A stretch of 64,000 nucleotides of DNA. Source: an uncultured Pseudohongiella sp. GTDB taxonomy: Bacteria > Pseudomonadota > Gammaproteobacteria > Pseudomonadales > Pseudohongiellaceae. The position numbers were made by a program, and so were the translations under genes. The DNA lies in assembly GCA_902597095.1 (NCBI GenBank), contig CACJWK010000001.1, forward strand, positions 62,001 to 126,000, given 5' to 3'. Below the pieces are notes generated by a model. It saw only the letters and a program-made list of their open reading frames with translations, did no database searches and had not been told where the DNA came from. Shown here one piece after another: positions 1 through 8,561 of the stretch. Numbering within the stretch: the first letter of the stretch is position 1; every line of letters begins with the position of its first letter.

Positions 1-803
1 CCGGACGGGCCGCGCTGCTTCACGCCGGTCGCACTCACCATGCCGGTGTAGTCGGCAGTTGGCATTGTGTGATACTCCCAGATCTTCTCGCCAGTGCGCA
101 CGTTCAGTGCTGCGACCGCACCATGGTTTTCGCAGCACTCATAGTTGGGGTTACCGCCGGTGATGACGCCGGAGCCGGATACCGGCACGATGATGCGATC
201 TTCGTGGATAACCGGTGTGCCGGTCAGCATGCCCTGGTTGCCTGAAGCCTGTCCACTGGCTACCCAATTGGCTTCTCCCGAGGCGGCCTTGATTGAGTGA
301 ATCATGCCGGCCTGATCGCTGAATACCAGAACTCCTTCGTCATCGATCACGTCGTAGGCGAGAGATGAGCGCAGGCGTGTACCCGGCTCATATACCCACT
401 TGGCACAGCCCGATGTTGTATCCAGAGCAAATACCCGCCCTGAATCTGTCGCGGAGTAAAACACCGTAGAGCCGACAATCACGGGCGCTGCCCGCATGCT
501 GGACGTGGCGGGAAAGGCGACCGCCCAGGCTAGTTCGAGATTCGCGAAATCCCCCGTCACGAGTCCCGACTGCGCCGCGCTGAGATAGCGCGGATTATTG
601 CCATCGGCGCCGGTATAGGTAAAAGACGGCGCCTTGCTCAGGTCCACCGCGCGATCATGGACAGCGCACATTGTGGCGTTTACCCAGTCTTCTGTTGCCT
701 CCTGCTGAGCTTGGGCAAAAGTGGTTGACAGGCCAAGGGTGGTCAGTACCGTCAGGCTGAGACAGGAGCGTGTGATTGATCGAAAGGCACGGGTAAAAAG
801 CAT
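1..803 (-). CDS. Exported PQQ-type beta-propeller protein (C-terminus beyond window)
   Basis: The frame is open from the ATG at 803 to the left edge, so only the first ~267 residues are visible. It begins with a signal peptide (MLFTRAFRSITRS, a hydrophobic stretch, then a TFAQAQ cleavage region). After that come repeated propeller blades: 'APVIVGSTVFYSATDSGRVF', 'ALDTTSGCAKWVYEPG' and 'VAALNVRTGEKIWEYHT' are the outer strands typical of PQQ-binding-like / BamB / polyvinyl-alcohol-dehydrogenase folds. No CXXCH heme motif is present in the visible part; an 'ECCEN' vicinal cysteine pair is. Likely role: periplasmic quinoprotein dehydrogenase or BamB-like scaffold, and the missing C-terminus would decide. 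It is transcribed away from the 2OG-oxygenase gene on its right. Confidence 0.8.
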   Translation of the reverse strand, partial: MLFTRAFRSITRSCLSLTVLTTLGLSTTFAQAQQEATEDWVNATMCAVHDRAVDLSKAPSFTYTGADGNNPRYLSAAQSGLVTGDFANLELAWAVAFPATSSMRAAPVIVGSTVFYSATDSGRVFALDTTSGCAKWVYEPGTRLRSSLAYDVIDDEGVLVFSDQAGMIHSIKAASGEANWVASGQASGNQGMLTGTPVIHEDRIIVPVSGSGVITGGNPNYECCENHGAVAALNVRTGEKIWEYHTMPTADYTGMVSATGVKQRGPS

Positions 804-1217
804 AAAAATACCTATAAGCTGTGAGTCGTCATGAGGTTTTGCGAGTGACTGCGGTTTCTGTTTCGCGCCTGGCGGAGGCCCGTTGGCAAAGCAAGCGCGT
901 TAGTGAGTCAGGTGAAAAATACAAGAAATCGGCCTTGAGTACCATCCGGACAGCGCTTGAACTGGCCTGTGGAGAGTCCTCATCTGGCAGGGCCAAAGCT
1001 CGAGGCGAATGCCCTGATGCGGGGTCAGAATTGCCTCACCCCGGCAGGATCTGCTTTTGTCTGGTAATTGACGCATCTCGGATGCGTCTCGCCGGTGAAT
1101 TGTATCGAAAACCTACCGGCCCTGGCGTGCCCGTCGGCCGCGAAGACTTGGGGACTCCCCAAAAATCCAGTATGGTTTAGGTTTTCACCACCCGCCCCGT
1201 CACAAAGGATCGCGCAT
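804..1217. other. Divergent intergenic region
   Basis: About 410 bases separate the leftward propeller gene from the rightward 2OG-oxygenase gene. Frames that cross it are overlaps of the neighbouring gene with no family resemblance. The only clear signal is an AAAGGA ribosome-binding site at 1204-1209, eight bases before the TTG at 1218. I see no convincing promoter or terminator. Confidence 0.5.
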
Positions 1218-1823
1218 TTGGAAATCGTGCCAAATTTTATCTTCCCGACTGCCGTATGGAGCACGCTGTTTGACGATCGCGGCACATTTAATGCGACGCT
1301 GTCAGAGCAGATCTATCGTCTGCGGGATCAGAACCCCAAAGGGGTCGCTAACACCAACGTAAAGGGCTGGCAGAGCCCGAATAATATTCAGACCCTGCCT
1401 GAATTCGAGGATCTCTGCCTGCGTATTGTGCAGGTCTGTCAGAGAATCGGTGAATCTCAGCACTTCATGCCTGATCTGGGGTTCAATCTGCAGGCCTGGG
1501 TCAACATCAATCCGCCAGGTGCGTCGAACAGAATTCACTACCACGCGAACTGCCACTTCAGTGGTATTTATTACGTCAGTCTGAAAACGCCTGAATGCGG
1601 GAGTATCTTTTTTCGGGACCCTCGGGTCGCTTCGAGAATGCTGACCTATCCGGCGACGCAGGCTACCGACTTCACCACCGAGGAAGTCAGGATGAAGCCC
1701 GAAGCAGGACGAATGTATGTGTTTCCTGGGTGGCTGGAGCATGGGGTGGAAGAAAACGAGAGCGATGAGGATCGTATCAGCATCGCTTTTAATGTGCTGG
1801 CGGGTAGACAAGGGCCTGCGTGA
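1218..1823 (+). CDS. Putative 2OG-Fe(II) oxygenase (TIGR02466 / PF13759 type)
   Basis: Encodes ~201 residues from a TTG at 1218, chosen because AAAGGA sits eight bases upstream and the protein then starts with the family's usual beta-strand ('EIVPNFIFPTAVW'). An open frame extends to 1068 but adds a sequence with no family character. The jelly-roll core carries the metal-binding cluster H107-x-H109 within 'RIHYHANCHFSGIYYV', a distal H175 in 'GWLEHGVEEN', and R186, which would bind 2-oxoglutarate. Expected chemistry is oxygen- and iron-dependent hydroxylation; the substrate is unknown. It lies 10 bp before the TPR gene and forms an apparent operon with it and the next oxygenase. Confidence 0.85.
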   Translation: MEIVPNFIFPTAVWSTLFDDRGTFNATLSEQIYRLRDQNPKGVANTNVKGWQSPNNIQTLPEFEDLCLRIVQVCQRIGESQHFMPDLGFNLQAWVNINPPGASNRIHYHANCHFSGIYYVSLKTPECGSIFFRDPRVASRMLTYPATQATDFTTEEVRMKPEAGRMYVFPGWLEHGVEENESDEDRISIAFNVLAGRQGPA

Positions 1824-1833
1824 TTGAATCCGG

Positions 1834-2832
1834 ATGAGTGAATTGCCCCCACAGCCGGAATCTGCCGAAAATCCTGAAGTTCCCGGTATTGAGCAGGCAC
1901 TGAAGGCCGCCATGGCGCATCAGGGCCGCGGTGAGTATGCGCAGGCCGAACGGTTGTACCGCGAGGTGCTGGCATTGGAGCCCAACCAGCCTATTGCACT
2001 GCATCTACTGGGTGTGCTGGCTCACATGGCCGGTCAAAGCGAGATGGCTTTGGAGTTGATCCGCGCGGCCATTCACCATGCCCCTGACTACGTTGCGGCG
2101 CACAATAATCTGGGTAATGTGCTTCGCGATCTGGGCAATCTTGAAGCTGCGGGGGCGGCCTATCAGCGGGCCATTGAGCTCAAGGCAGATTATGCAGAGG
2201 CAATCGGCAATCTGGGGCTGGTTCAAGCGGGCCAAAATGAGGCCGTGGCGGCAGAAGCAAGCTACCGAAAAGCGCTAGAATTAAAACCTGATCTGTTTGA
2301 CACCCTGAATAATCTGGGCAGTTTGCTCTGCCAGAGAGACCGCGCTCGGGAAGCTGTCAGTTGTTTCGAAAGAGCGCTGACAATGCGGCCGAAGTCGCCT
2401 GGCGTTTTGTGCAATCTGGCGGCGGCTCTCAGACAACTTGGGCAACTTGAGTCAAGTATATCCGCGCTGCACCAGGCGATTGACCTGCAGCCTGATCTGG
2501 CAGCGGCGCACCACAGCCTCGGGATGTTGCTGCAGCGAACAGGCTCGCTGATAGAGGCTGAGCAAAGCTATCGCGCTGCGCTGGCGCAGGAAACCGCCAA
2601 TCCGGCTTACTGCAGCAGTCTGGCTAGTGTGCTGGAGCTGCAGGGGCGACTCACGGAAGCGCTCAATCACTACCGGAAAGCCCTGAGGCTGCACCCGGAG
2701 AACAGAGAGGTGGCAGGGTCAATTGGCTCTGTGCTTCTCGCCTTGGGCGAAGCAGAAGAAGGTGTGTTGAGAGAGCAGCAGGGTTTCGGTGTCGTGATCT
2801 TCGACAGTGAGCAAGGAGTGCGTTTTGGGTAA
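1834..2832 (+). CDS. Tetratricopeptide-repeat protein
   Basis: 332 residues made almost entirely of tandem 34-residue TPR units; 'AHNNLGNVLRDLGNLEAAGA' and 'NNLGSLLCQRDRAREAVSCF' show the conserved G-Y/L-A pattern. Eight or so repeats run from about residue 20 to 300. There is no signal peptide, so it is probably cytosolic. The C-terminal tail 'GFGVVIFDSEQGVRFG' resembles the tail of TPR proteins that are coupled or fused to 2OG-oxygenases and sulfotransferases. The 3' end overlaps the next gene, indicating translational coupling. Inference: it presents a partner or substrate to the two flanking oxygenases. Confidence 0.85.
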   Translation: MSELPPQPESAENPEVPGIEQALKAAMAHQGRGEYAQAERLYREVLALEPNQPIALHLLGVLAHMAGQSEMALELIRAAIHHAPDYVAAHNNLGNVLRDLGNLEAAGAAYQRAIELKADYAEAIGNLGLVQAGQNEAVAAEASYRKALELKPDLFDTLNNLGSLLCQRDRAREAVSCFERALTMRPKSPGVLCNLAAALRQLGQLESSISALHQAIDLQPDLAAAHHSLGMLLQRTGSLIEAEQSYRAALAQETANPAYCSSLASVLELQGRLTEALNHYRKALRLHPENREVAGSIGSVLLALGEAEEGVLREQQGFGVVIFDSEQGVRFG

Positions 2833-3469
2833 CTCTGATTCAGCAGCAGTGCAGGTGGAGCGAATAAATCTGGCTTCCTCAGTTGAGGCGCCTCATTTTA
2901 TCGGTAGCTGGATGATTGCGCCGACTTCTCTGTGCGATGATCTGGTGGCATTTTTCGAAGCCCATCCGGAGGACCACGCCCAGGGAAAAATCGCGGGCGG
3001 TCTGAACCCGGCATCCAAAAAATCACTAGACCTGACCATTCGGCCGAGAGAGCTGCAGCAAGCCAATTACCGCCCCGTGCGAGCCTATCTGGATGCTCTG
3101 TTTGCCTGTCATCAGGATTATCTGAGGCAGTGGCCGTTCTTGCAGGGCATTTTGCCGCAGGCCCATATCGGCTCGTTCAATATCCAGCGCTACGAGCCGG
3201 GCGGGCATTTCCTCAAGGTGCATTCTGAGCGGACGACCCTAGCTAGCTCCCACCGGGTGCTGGCCTGGATGACCTATCTGAATGATGTGTCAGACGGGGG
3301 GTCCACTGAGTTCATTCACCAAGATCTAAAAGTGCAGCCCTGCTGTGGACATACAATGATTTGGCCGGCTGAGTGGACCCATGCCCACCGAGCCCACACG
3401 CTCGGTTCAGGCGTCAAATACATCGTCACCGGCTGGATGCATTTTCCCGGGGTTGCCGATGTAAGTTGA
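2825..3469 (+). CDS. 2OG-Fe(II) oxygenase, prolyl-4-hydroxylase-like
   Basis: About 214 residues. I choose the TTG at 2825 because AAGGAG (2813-2818) lies six bases upstream and the start overlaps the TPR stop by eight bases; a GTG at 2807 is the alternative. The double-stranded beta-helix core is clear: 'HFLKVHSER' gives H133 and E135 (HxE instead of the usual HxD), 'MTYLNDVSDGGSTEF' is the next conserved strand, 'WTHAHRAH' gives the distal histidine, and K198 in 'KYIVTGW' should contact 2-oxoglutarate. This HxE subfamily occurs in bacteria. It probably hydroxylates a peptide or small molecule; the substrate is unknown. It is the last gene of the TPR/oxygenase operon. Confidence 0.85.
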   Translation: MGNSDSAAVQVERINLASSVEAPHFIGSWMIAPTSLCDDLVAFFEAHPEDHAQGKIAGGLNPASKKSLDLTIRPRELQQANYRPVRAYLDALFACHQDYLRQWPFLQGILPQAHIGSFNIQRYEPGGHFLKVHSERTTLASSHRVLAWMTYLNDVSDGGSTEFIHQDLKVQPCCGHTMIWPAEWTHAHRAHTLGSGVKYIVTGWMHFPGVADVS

Positions 3470-3677
3470 ACTAATTTTTTGCCTTTGCTACGTCAGAGTT
3501 CCAATTTGTGCCATTGCAGGCATTGAGAGGAATGCTCACGGTAGCTCTGCCGGGATAGAAAGCATACTGTTGTAAACATCTATCCAGCTAACTTGCTCTG
3601 AGAGTCGCTCAATAATTTTGATGCCTCTGAATCAAATCACTTTATACTCTAATTCATATTCTGCCGTATTCTGGACA

Positions 3678-3710
3678 ATAAGTATCAGATAAGTATCAGA
3701 TAAGTATCAG
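3678..3710 (+). repeat. Three 11-bp tandem repeats, unit ATAAGTATCAG
   Basis: Three perfect copies follow each other (3678-3688, 3689-3699, 3700-3710), then a degenerate ATCAGTAGCA. The core TAAGTATCAG recurs once at 3875-3884, closer to the receptor start codon. An 11-bp spacing places each unit on the same DNA face, as in repeated regulator-binding sites. Confidence 0.8.
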
Positions 3711-3742
3711 ATCAGTAGCAAATATATAAAATCCAATAAAAA

Positions 3743-3763
3743 CAATAACATATGCTGTTATTG
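3743..3763. promoter_or_regulatory. 21-bp palindrome, candidate operator
   Basis: Perfect 8-bp arms CAATAACA and TGTTATTG flank a 5-base TATGC centre. It lies about 180 bp before the receptor start codon, next to the tandem repeats. The geometry suits a homodimeric regulator; the identity of that regulator is unknown. Confidence 0.5.
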
Positions 3764-3945
3764 CCGTTGTTACCCTAAAAACCCACTCTCAATATATTTA
3801 GAAATGCAACCACATAGGTCTTGACTTCATTTATTGGCGGTCTATTCTTCGGTTTGGGCGACTGTTAATAACTCTAAGTATCAGCGCTCGCCCAAAAAAA
3901 TTAAAGTAAGAAGCTTCTTAAATAAGAAAAATCTGGAGAGATAGT

Positions 3946-6909
3946 ATGCAGTTTAAAAACCCGCATAAGCGCAATTTGCTATGTACGGCGATTTCTTTGT
4001 CTCTGCTCCCAATGGCTGGTACATCGATTGCACAAGACCAGCAAGTTGAAGAGGTTGTTGTAACGGGATCCTTTATCCGTCGCAGCGAGGGCTTTACTCA
4101 AGCGTCTTCTGTGACTCAACTCGATGCAGTTGATCTCGAGCAACAGGGTACCCTGAACATCGGTGAGGTTGTGCAAAACCTGACCTTTGTGAATGGTGCA
4201 GCGTCCTCGGTAACCAACACAATTCAGGGAACAGATTCTCGTTCGTCATCCGTCGACCTTCGTGGTCTGGGTGCAAGGTCTACCTTGACCTTGCTCGACG
4301 GCAAGCGACTTGTGAATGAAAACGTAAACGCTTTGATTCCAACGATTGCTATCCAGCGAATGGATATCGTTGCTGATGGTGCTGCTGCGCTGTACGGAAA
4401 CGAGGCAGTGGCAGGTGTTGTTAACTTTGTGCCGTACAAGTCCTATGACGGATTTAAGGTAGACACCTATGCAGAGCAGGACTCTCGCGGTGACTACGAT
4501 GAGCACAGCGTCCAAATGCTGTGGGGCGGCGACATTGGAGACGTTGACGTTGTCCTTGCTGGCCAGTTCCGCCAGAACAGCCGCTTGGGTTGGGATGAGC
4601 GCGACCTGCTTGCCAACTCGGGTCTGACCATTTCATCTAACGCACCGGGCAACTGGTATACCCCTGATCGAGGTGCTGACGGTCTGTATACGGGAACCCG
4701 CTCTCGCACACCAGATCCCGCGTGTGCTCCCGCATCCGCGCGAACTGGCTATACTCCTGATGAGATAGCCAATAAATATGGCAACCGACTCGGAACAAGC
4801 TGTTTCTTCGACTTCGGTGATAACCGATCCTATCGTGAACCTACTGAGACCACTCAGTTCTATGCGAACGCGACTTGGGATGTGAGCGATGATTTGACGC
4901 TCTCAGCGCAAGCTTTTCGTACTCGCTTGTATGAGGTCAGCTATACCTCAACCTCGAACCCAGGTAATTCACGAATCGGTGAGCTTCCTGTAGTGCGTGG
5001 TGAGATTCCTGGTAACCCGTTCATGGCGATGGACAGTGCCGGCAACCAGCTCTACGGTGTTGATGCCAATGGTGATGGTGTGCCCGATCGTGGTATGGAT
5101 GACCTGAACAACGATGGTCTGATGGACTACCTCGTGGCCGGTACCACGCCGAACGGAATCCCTCTTCACGAGGATGTGACGCCGCGAACGCTTCGTCCGC
5201 TGAATAAGACAATGCTCGTCATGCCGGGCCATAGCCCTGACATGGACAACATGACTGACAGCAAGGACACGATTTCTCGGGTTTCCTTCCAGGCCGACTT
5301 CACGGTGCCTTTCATTGAAGGTTGGGAGGGCCAGGCTTCTTGGACTCGGAACTCCCGAGAGCTGGAGTTCATGTCCAACCAGAACTATGACATCACCGAG
5401 ATGATCAAGGGCTTGAACTGTGACGTCGTGCGTGATCGCAAGAGCTGCTACAACCCTTTCTTTGTGACCGATGCTGCCAACCACACTCAACTCCACGTAC
5501 TCGAAGCTATATCGGCGCGTGACCTTGAGTGGGTTATTGATGACCTTGATGTTATTGACGTCGTGTTGAACGGCGAGGTGCCTCTGGGTGGCTTTGAACT
5601 GCCTGGCGGTCCGATTGGCGCTGCGGTGGGTTATCAGCGTCGAGATGATTCCTACACCAACATTCCTTCTCTGGTAGAGATTGCCGGGGACACATGGATT
5701 GGAAGTGATCAGAAAGAGACCTTGACTTCTGGCGACCGAACCGTCGATGCGTACTTCGCGGAGTTCTCGATTCCTCTACTGTCTACCCTCGAGGTTCAGG
5801 CCGCGGTGCGTCGTGAAGAGTTCTCAACTGGGCAGTCTTCGACTGACCCCAAGTTTGGTGCAACCTGGGCGGCGACTGACTGGTTGACGCTGCGTGCTAC
5901 TCAGGGCACGGCATTTATTGCGCCTACATTGGAACAGTTGTTGAACCCGGTAACTTGTGGTCTTTCTACGGTGACTGACCGTTACTCCATGTTCGATGCC
6001 TTCACCACGGCCTGTTCTGGGGGTAATCCCAGGCTTCAGAACGAGACATCAGAGTCCACGTCGTTTGGTGTCGACTTAGCTCTGGGTGATGTTGATATCT
6101 CAATTACTTACAACAACACGTTGTTTGAAAATCGAATCATCAGCACCAGTGCTCAAGACATCATGGCGTTTGACTTTGCCAATTTCCAAGCGGCCACTGG
6201 CTTTTCTGGAGATGGTCTGAGCGCTGCGACCAAGCCTACTCTGGCTCAGTTGACTTCCTGGGTTAACAACCCTGCATCTAATCCTGACATCATCCGAGAT
6301 CCTAGCGATCTCACAACCATTCTTCAGATTAATGGTCTGGGTGCGGGTAATGCTGAGACAGTCGAGGTTACTGCTTACGACCTCCAAGCTAACTATAGTC
6401 TGAGCCTGCGCGACTGGGGTGACCTGCGGTTTGGATTGCAGGGTACTTACATCGACGAGTTCCTGTATCAGTCTAAGCCGACTGACCCTGTCAGAAATGG
6501 TGCGGGTAACTACAACGACCGAACCGGTGCCGCTCCTGAGTTGCCTCAACTGAAAGCTAACTTGCAGATCGGTTGGAGTAGGGGTAATCACACCCTGACA
6601 ACGATCACTCGTTACGTTGATGCTCTAGACAACTACGATGGACCGTTGTTCACTCACCTGGATTACTTTGGTGGGTTCTACCGTCCTGCAGGTATTCAGG
6701 AGACTAATATCAAAGCATGGACTCAGCTGGATGCCAACTACACCTACCGTGGTGTTGAGGTATTCGACGGTGAGCTCAGCTTTACGATCGGTGGTCGTAA
6801 CCTGACTGACCGAGAACCACAGCGATCTCCAGAGTTCGCGGGTGTTCTCGGCGCGCTGCATGATCCACTCAACCGAGTGTTCTATGCACGAGCTGTCTAC
6901 GACTTCTGA
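3946..6909 (+). CDS. TonB-dependent outer-membrane receptor
   Basis: 987 residues. A signal peptide ('LLCTAISLSLLPMAGTSIAQ') is followed by a TonB-box-like 'VEEVVVTGS', a plug domain (about residues 45-165, with 'SSSVDLRGLGARSTLTLLDG' and 'DIVADGAAALYGNEAVAGVV') and a long 22-strand barrel ending in the outer-membrane signature '...FYARAVYDF' with terminal Phe. No N-terminal STN signalling domain is present, so it does not itself drive an ECF sigma/anti-sigma cascade. Role: energised uptake of a large or scarce substrate (siderophore, oligosaccharide or peptide). Flanking 2OG oxygenases, a TPR protein and SapC match a recurrent receptor-associated set, but the ligand cannot be inferred. A terminator follows at 6933. 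Confidence 0.95.
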   Translation: MQFKNPHKRNLLCTAISLSLLPMAGTSIAQDQQVEEVVVTGSFIRRSEGFTQASSVTQLDAVDLEQQGTLNIGEVVQNLTFVNGAASSVTNTIQGTDSRSSSVDLRGLGARSTLTLLDGKRLVNENVNALIPTIAIQRMDIVADGAAALYGNEAVAGVVNFVPYKSYDGFKVDTYAEQDSRGDYDEHSVQMLWGGDIGDVDVVLAGQFRQNSRLGWDERDLLANSGLTISSNAPGNWYTPDRGADGLYTGTRSRTPDPACAPASARTGYTPDEIANKYGNRLGTSCFFDFGDNRSYREPTETTQFYANATWDVSDDLTLSAQAFRTRLYEVSYTSTSNPGNSRIGELPVVRGEIPGNPFMAMDSAGNQLYGVDANGDGVPDRGMDDLNNDGLMDYLVAGTTPNGIPLHEDVTPRTLRPLNKTMLVMPGHSPDMDNMTDSKDTISRVSFQADFTVPFIEGWEGQASWTRNSRELEFMSNQNYDITEMIKGLNCDVVRDRKSCYNPFFVTDAANHTQLHVLEAISARDLEWVIDDLDVIDVVLNGEVPLGGFELPGGPIGAAVGYQRRDDSYTNIPSLVEIAGDTWIGSDQKETLTSGDRTVDAYFAEFSIPLLSTLEVQAAVRREEFSTGQSSTDPKFGATWAATDWLTLRATQGTAFIAPTLEQLLNPVTCGLSTVTDRYSMFDAFTTACSGGNPRLQNETSESTSFGVDLALGDVDISITYNNTLFENRIISTSAQDIMAFDFANFQAATGFSGDGLSAATKPTLAQLTSWVNNPASNPDIIRDPSDLTTILQINGLGAGNAETVEVTAYDLQANYSLSLRDWGDLRFGLQGTYIDEFLYQSKPTDPVRNGAGNYNDRTGAAPELPQLKANLQIGWSRGNHTLTTITRYVDALDNYDGPLFTHLDYFGGFYRPAGIQETNIKAWTQLDANYTYRGVEVFDGELSFTIGGRNLTDREPQRSPEFAGVLGALHDPLNRVFYARAVYDF

Positions 6910-6932
6910 GCTTAGGCTTTAGTCGCAGTAAC

Positions 6933-6960
6933 AAGAAGGGGGCCTTAGGCCCCCTTTCTT
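6933..6960 (+). terminator. Rho-independent terminator of the receptor gene
   Basis: GGGGGCC (6938-6944) pairs with GGCCCCC (6948-6954) across a TTA loop. AAGAA precedes and TTTCTT follows, so the hairpin could act in both directions between the convergent receptor gene and the leftward oxygenase gene. Confidence 0.85.
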
Positions 6961-7001
6961 ATGTCTTGAATTGTAGTGTTTCCGAATGGGCGGAGCTTTA
7001 T

Positions 7002-7733
7002 TCAAGCATGGAAGTATTCTTTTTCAACCTTGTACCAGCCAAACAGGCTGTAGCGAGACTCACTCACAAACGATTCGACTTGGGTGACAAGGTGAAGACG
7101 AGGCACTTTGAACAGCATCAAACTGTTAAACGAGGGTGGGAAAATAATCTCTGGCTGGCCCTCGGAATCACAGAAGGCAAAATTTCCGCCCCACTCCTGC
7201 TTCCAATCTTTACTTAGTGCAAGGACATGGGCTGCGATGCGGGGCTGACTTTGACTCTCGTCCATGTGCACCGACAGGTGGTGATTGCGGTCATATCTTG
7301 AGCACCAGGTGCTTACCTCCCTTCCAGAGGTATCCCCTGTAATATCTGCTAGCAGGCTGAGATATTCCTTACTGTTAAAGTAGCGAAAGATATCGTTCAG
7401 GATCCGCGCAGGCTCAGGACAATCTTCTGCGCGTGACGGGATCGTAAAGCGACAGTAAGCAAACGAAAAATCATTGTCCTTCAGTGTCGCCATGGGGGGG
7501 ATCAGTCGTTTAACTTCCCTAGGCGTTAAGCGTTCGAGATCAGCCGGATCAACGACACCAACCCTGCCAGTGTTCATCTCACGATAGTGGAATTCCCATG
7601 GCACTCGATTCCTGAGGGCTTTATAAGCGGCTTGCGCCACTTCATCTCGCAAGAGATCTTTAATGACAACGTAACCTGATTCCTCGTATTGCTGCTTAAG
7701 CGTCTGGATGTTCAGAGTATTGATAATGTCCAT
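7002..7733 (-). CDS. 2OG-Fe(II) oxygenase family protein
   Basis: 243 residues starting 'MDIINTLNIQ', with an N-terminal 'SGYVVIKDLL' helix-strand typical of bacterial prolyl-hydroxylase-like enzymes. The facial triad is visible: H156 and D158 in 'LSVHMDES', H214 in 'RLHLVTQV', and R227 in 'RYSLFGW' for 2-oxoglutarate. The conserved 'WGGNFAFCD' strand lies between. It is the third 2OG-Fe(II) oxygenase within 7 kb and belongs to a different subfamily from the two upstream of the receptor. It is downstream of and co-directional with the small secreted protein and SapC genes, and convergent with the receptor. Likely function: hydroxylation of a protein or small-molecule substrate linked to the receptor's ligand (inference). 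Confidence 0.85.
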   Translation of the reverse strand: MDIINTLNIQTLKQQYEESGYVVIKDLLRDEVAQAAYKALRNRVPWEFHYREMNTGRVGVVDPADLERLTPREVKRLIPPMATLKDNDFSFAYCRFTIPSRAEDCPEPARILNDIFRYFNSKEYLSLLADITGDTSGREVSTWCSRYDRNHHLSVHMDESQSQPRIAAHVLALSKDWKQEWGGNFAFCDSEGQPEIIFPPSFNSLMLFKVPRLHLVTQVESFVSESRYSLFGWYKVEKEYFHA

Positions 7734-7786
7734 GGTTCAGACTTTATTTGTTCAGTTGACCAGTCGTGAAGATGCTTAAGGGGTGC

Positions 7787-8242
7787 TTAATTGAGCAGTT
7801 GCTCGCGTCGCGCCCGGAGCTGTGCCAGGATGCTGGCTATCTGGGCAAATGCCGGGATCTCCTGGGTCATCTGCTCCATCCTCTGCTGCAGTTGCTGGTA
7901 CTGGGGTTCCACCGCAGTCCGTATTGACCGATCGGCCTCTACGACCCCGGCATTGAATCCGAAGGTGTTTGCGTTACGTGCCCGAGCGTCTACCATAAAC
8001 TTAGGCTCACAAACCCGGACAGGGATGTTCGAGCCGGTTGGTGTTTCTCGGCGACAGCTGATCTTGAAGTCATCGTCTTCGATATGGGAATTGAAGATCT
8101 CGTAGAACTGATCCTCAGCCTCTTCGATAAACTGCTCGACATCGGCGCGATTCAGTTCAGAAATTACAATGACCTCCCCTTCCTGTGCCAGGCTGAGTAG
8201 GAGAGGGCTAGCGCATAGCAGGCAAGCCAGTAGATTTCTCAT
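7787..8242 (-). CDS. Small secreted protein of unknown function
   Basis: About 151 residues from the ATG at 8242, chosen over an upstream ATG at 8272 because GGAGAG lies eight bases before it and the protein then starts with a clean signal peptide ('MRNLLACLLCASPLLLSLAQ'). The mature part is acidic at first ('EDQFYEIFNSHIEDDDFKIS'), has two cysteines (in 'ISCRRE' and 'RVCEPKF') that may form a disulfide, and ends in a Gln-rich helix ('EPQYQQLQQRMEQMTQ') likely to form a coiled coil. I do not recognise the family. It sits between SapC and the 2OG-oxygenase on the same strand, 53 bp before the oxygenase start. Confidence 0.7.
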   Translation of the reverse strand: MRNLLACLLCASPLLLSLAQEGEVIVISELNRADVEQFIEEAEDQFYEIFNSHIEDDDFKISCRRETPTGSNIPVRVCEPKFMVDARARNANTFGFNAGVVEADRSIRTAVEPQYQQLQQRMEQMTQEIPAFAQIASILAQLRARREQLLN

Positions 8243-8561
8243 CGGGGGTGCTCTCCGTAAGATATTCATCAAATATTAACCTCTTGGCGGGCTTTCGGCG
8301 AGAAGATTCACAGTCCAGGGCCTCAGATCAGCTGTCTTGAACTGGATATGTGCTGCTGACTTCGCTGCGAAGGCTGAACTTCTAGTGTGATCCGTGCCGG
8401 TGGGCGCAGGACGAGGATCTGGTTGAAAGCCGCAAGGCGGTAGGGGGTAAATACCGAATTACTTGTTTTATGTAGCTGCTGAGGTGGAGGAAATGCAGAG
8501 TGTCGAGCCGGCAAAATCCAGCTGCAGAGTGCCCGCACAGCAGGTTTCAGGGCTCACTCAC
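8243..8561. other. Intergenic region between SapC and the small secreted protein
   Basis: About 320 bases without a supportable gene. Short frames on both strands have no family resemblance. Presumably leader sequence of the small secreted-protein gene; no promoter or hairpin was identified with confidence. Confidence 0.4.

Larger units (their letters stand above)
3470..3945 (+). promoter_or_regulatory. AT-rich upstream region of the TonB-dependent receptor
   Basis: This 476-base stretch has no gene and is clearly more AT-rich than its surroundings. It holds three tandem 11-bp repeats (3678-3710), a 21-bp palindrome (3743-3763), a fourth copy of the repeat core (3875-3884) and a 9-bp inverted repeat (3853-3861 / 3888-3896). 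A GGAGAG ribosome-binding site lies just before the ATG at 3946. The density of repeats suggests a regulated promoter and structured leader for the receptor; no known box (for example Fur) was recognised. Confidence 0.6.

Noticed and set aside
4969-5496. Long antisense reading frame inside the receptor gene
   Set aside because: It is a shadow of the receptor's codon bias; its protein is rich in His/Val with no recognisable family.
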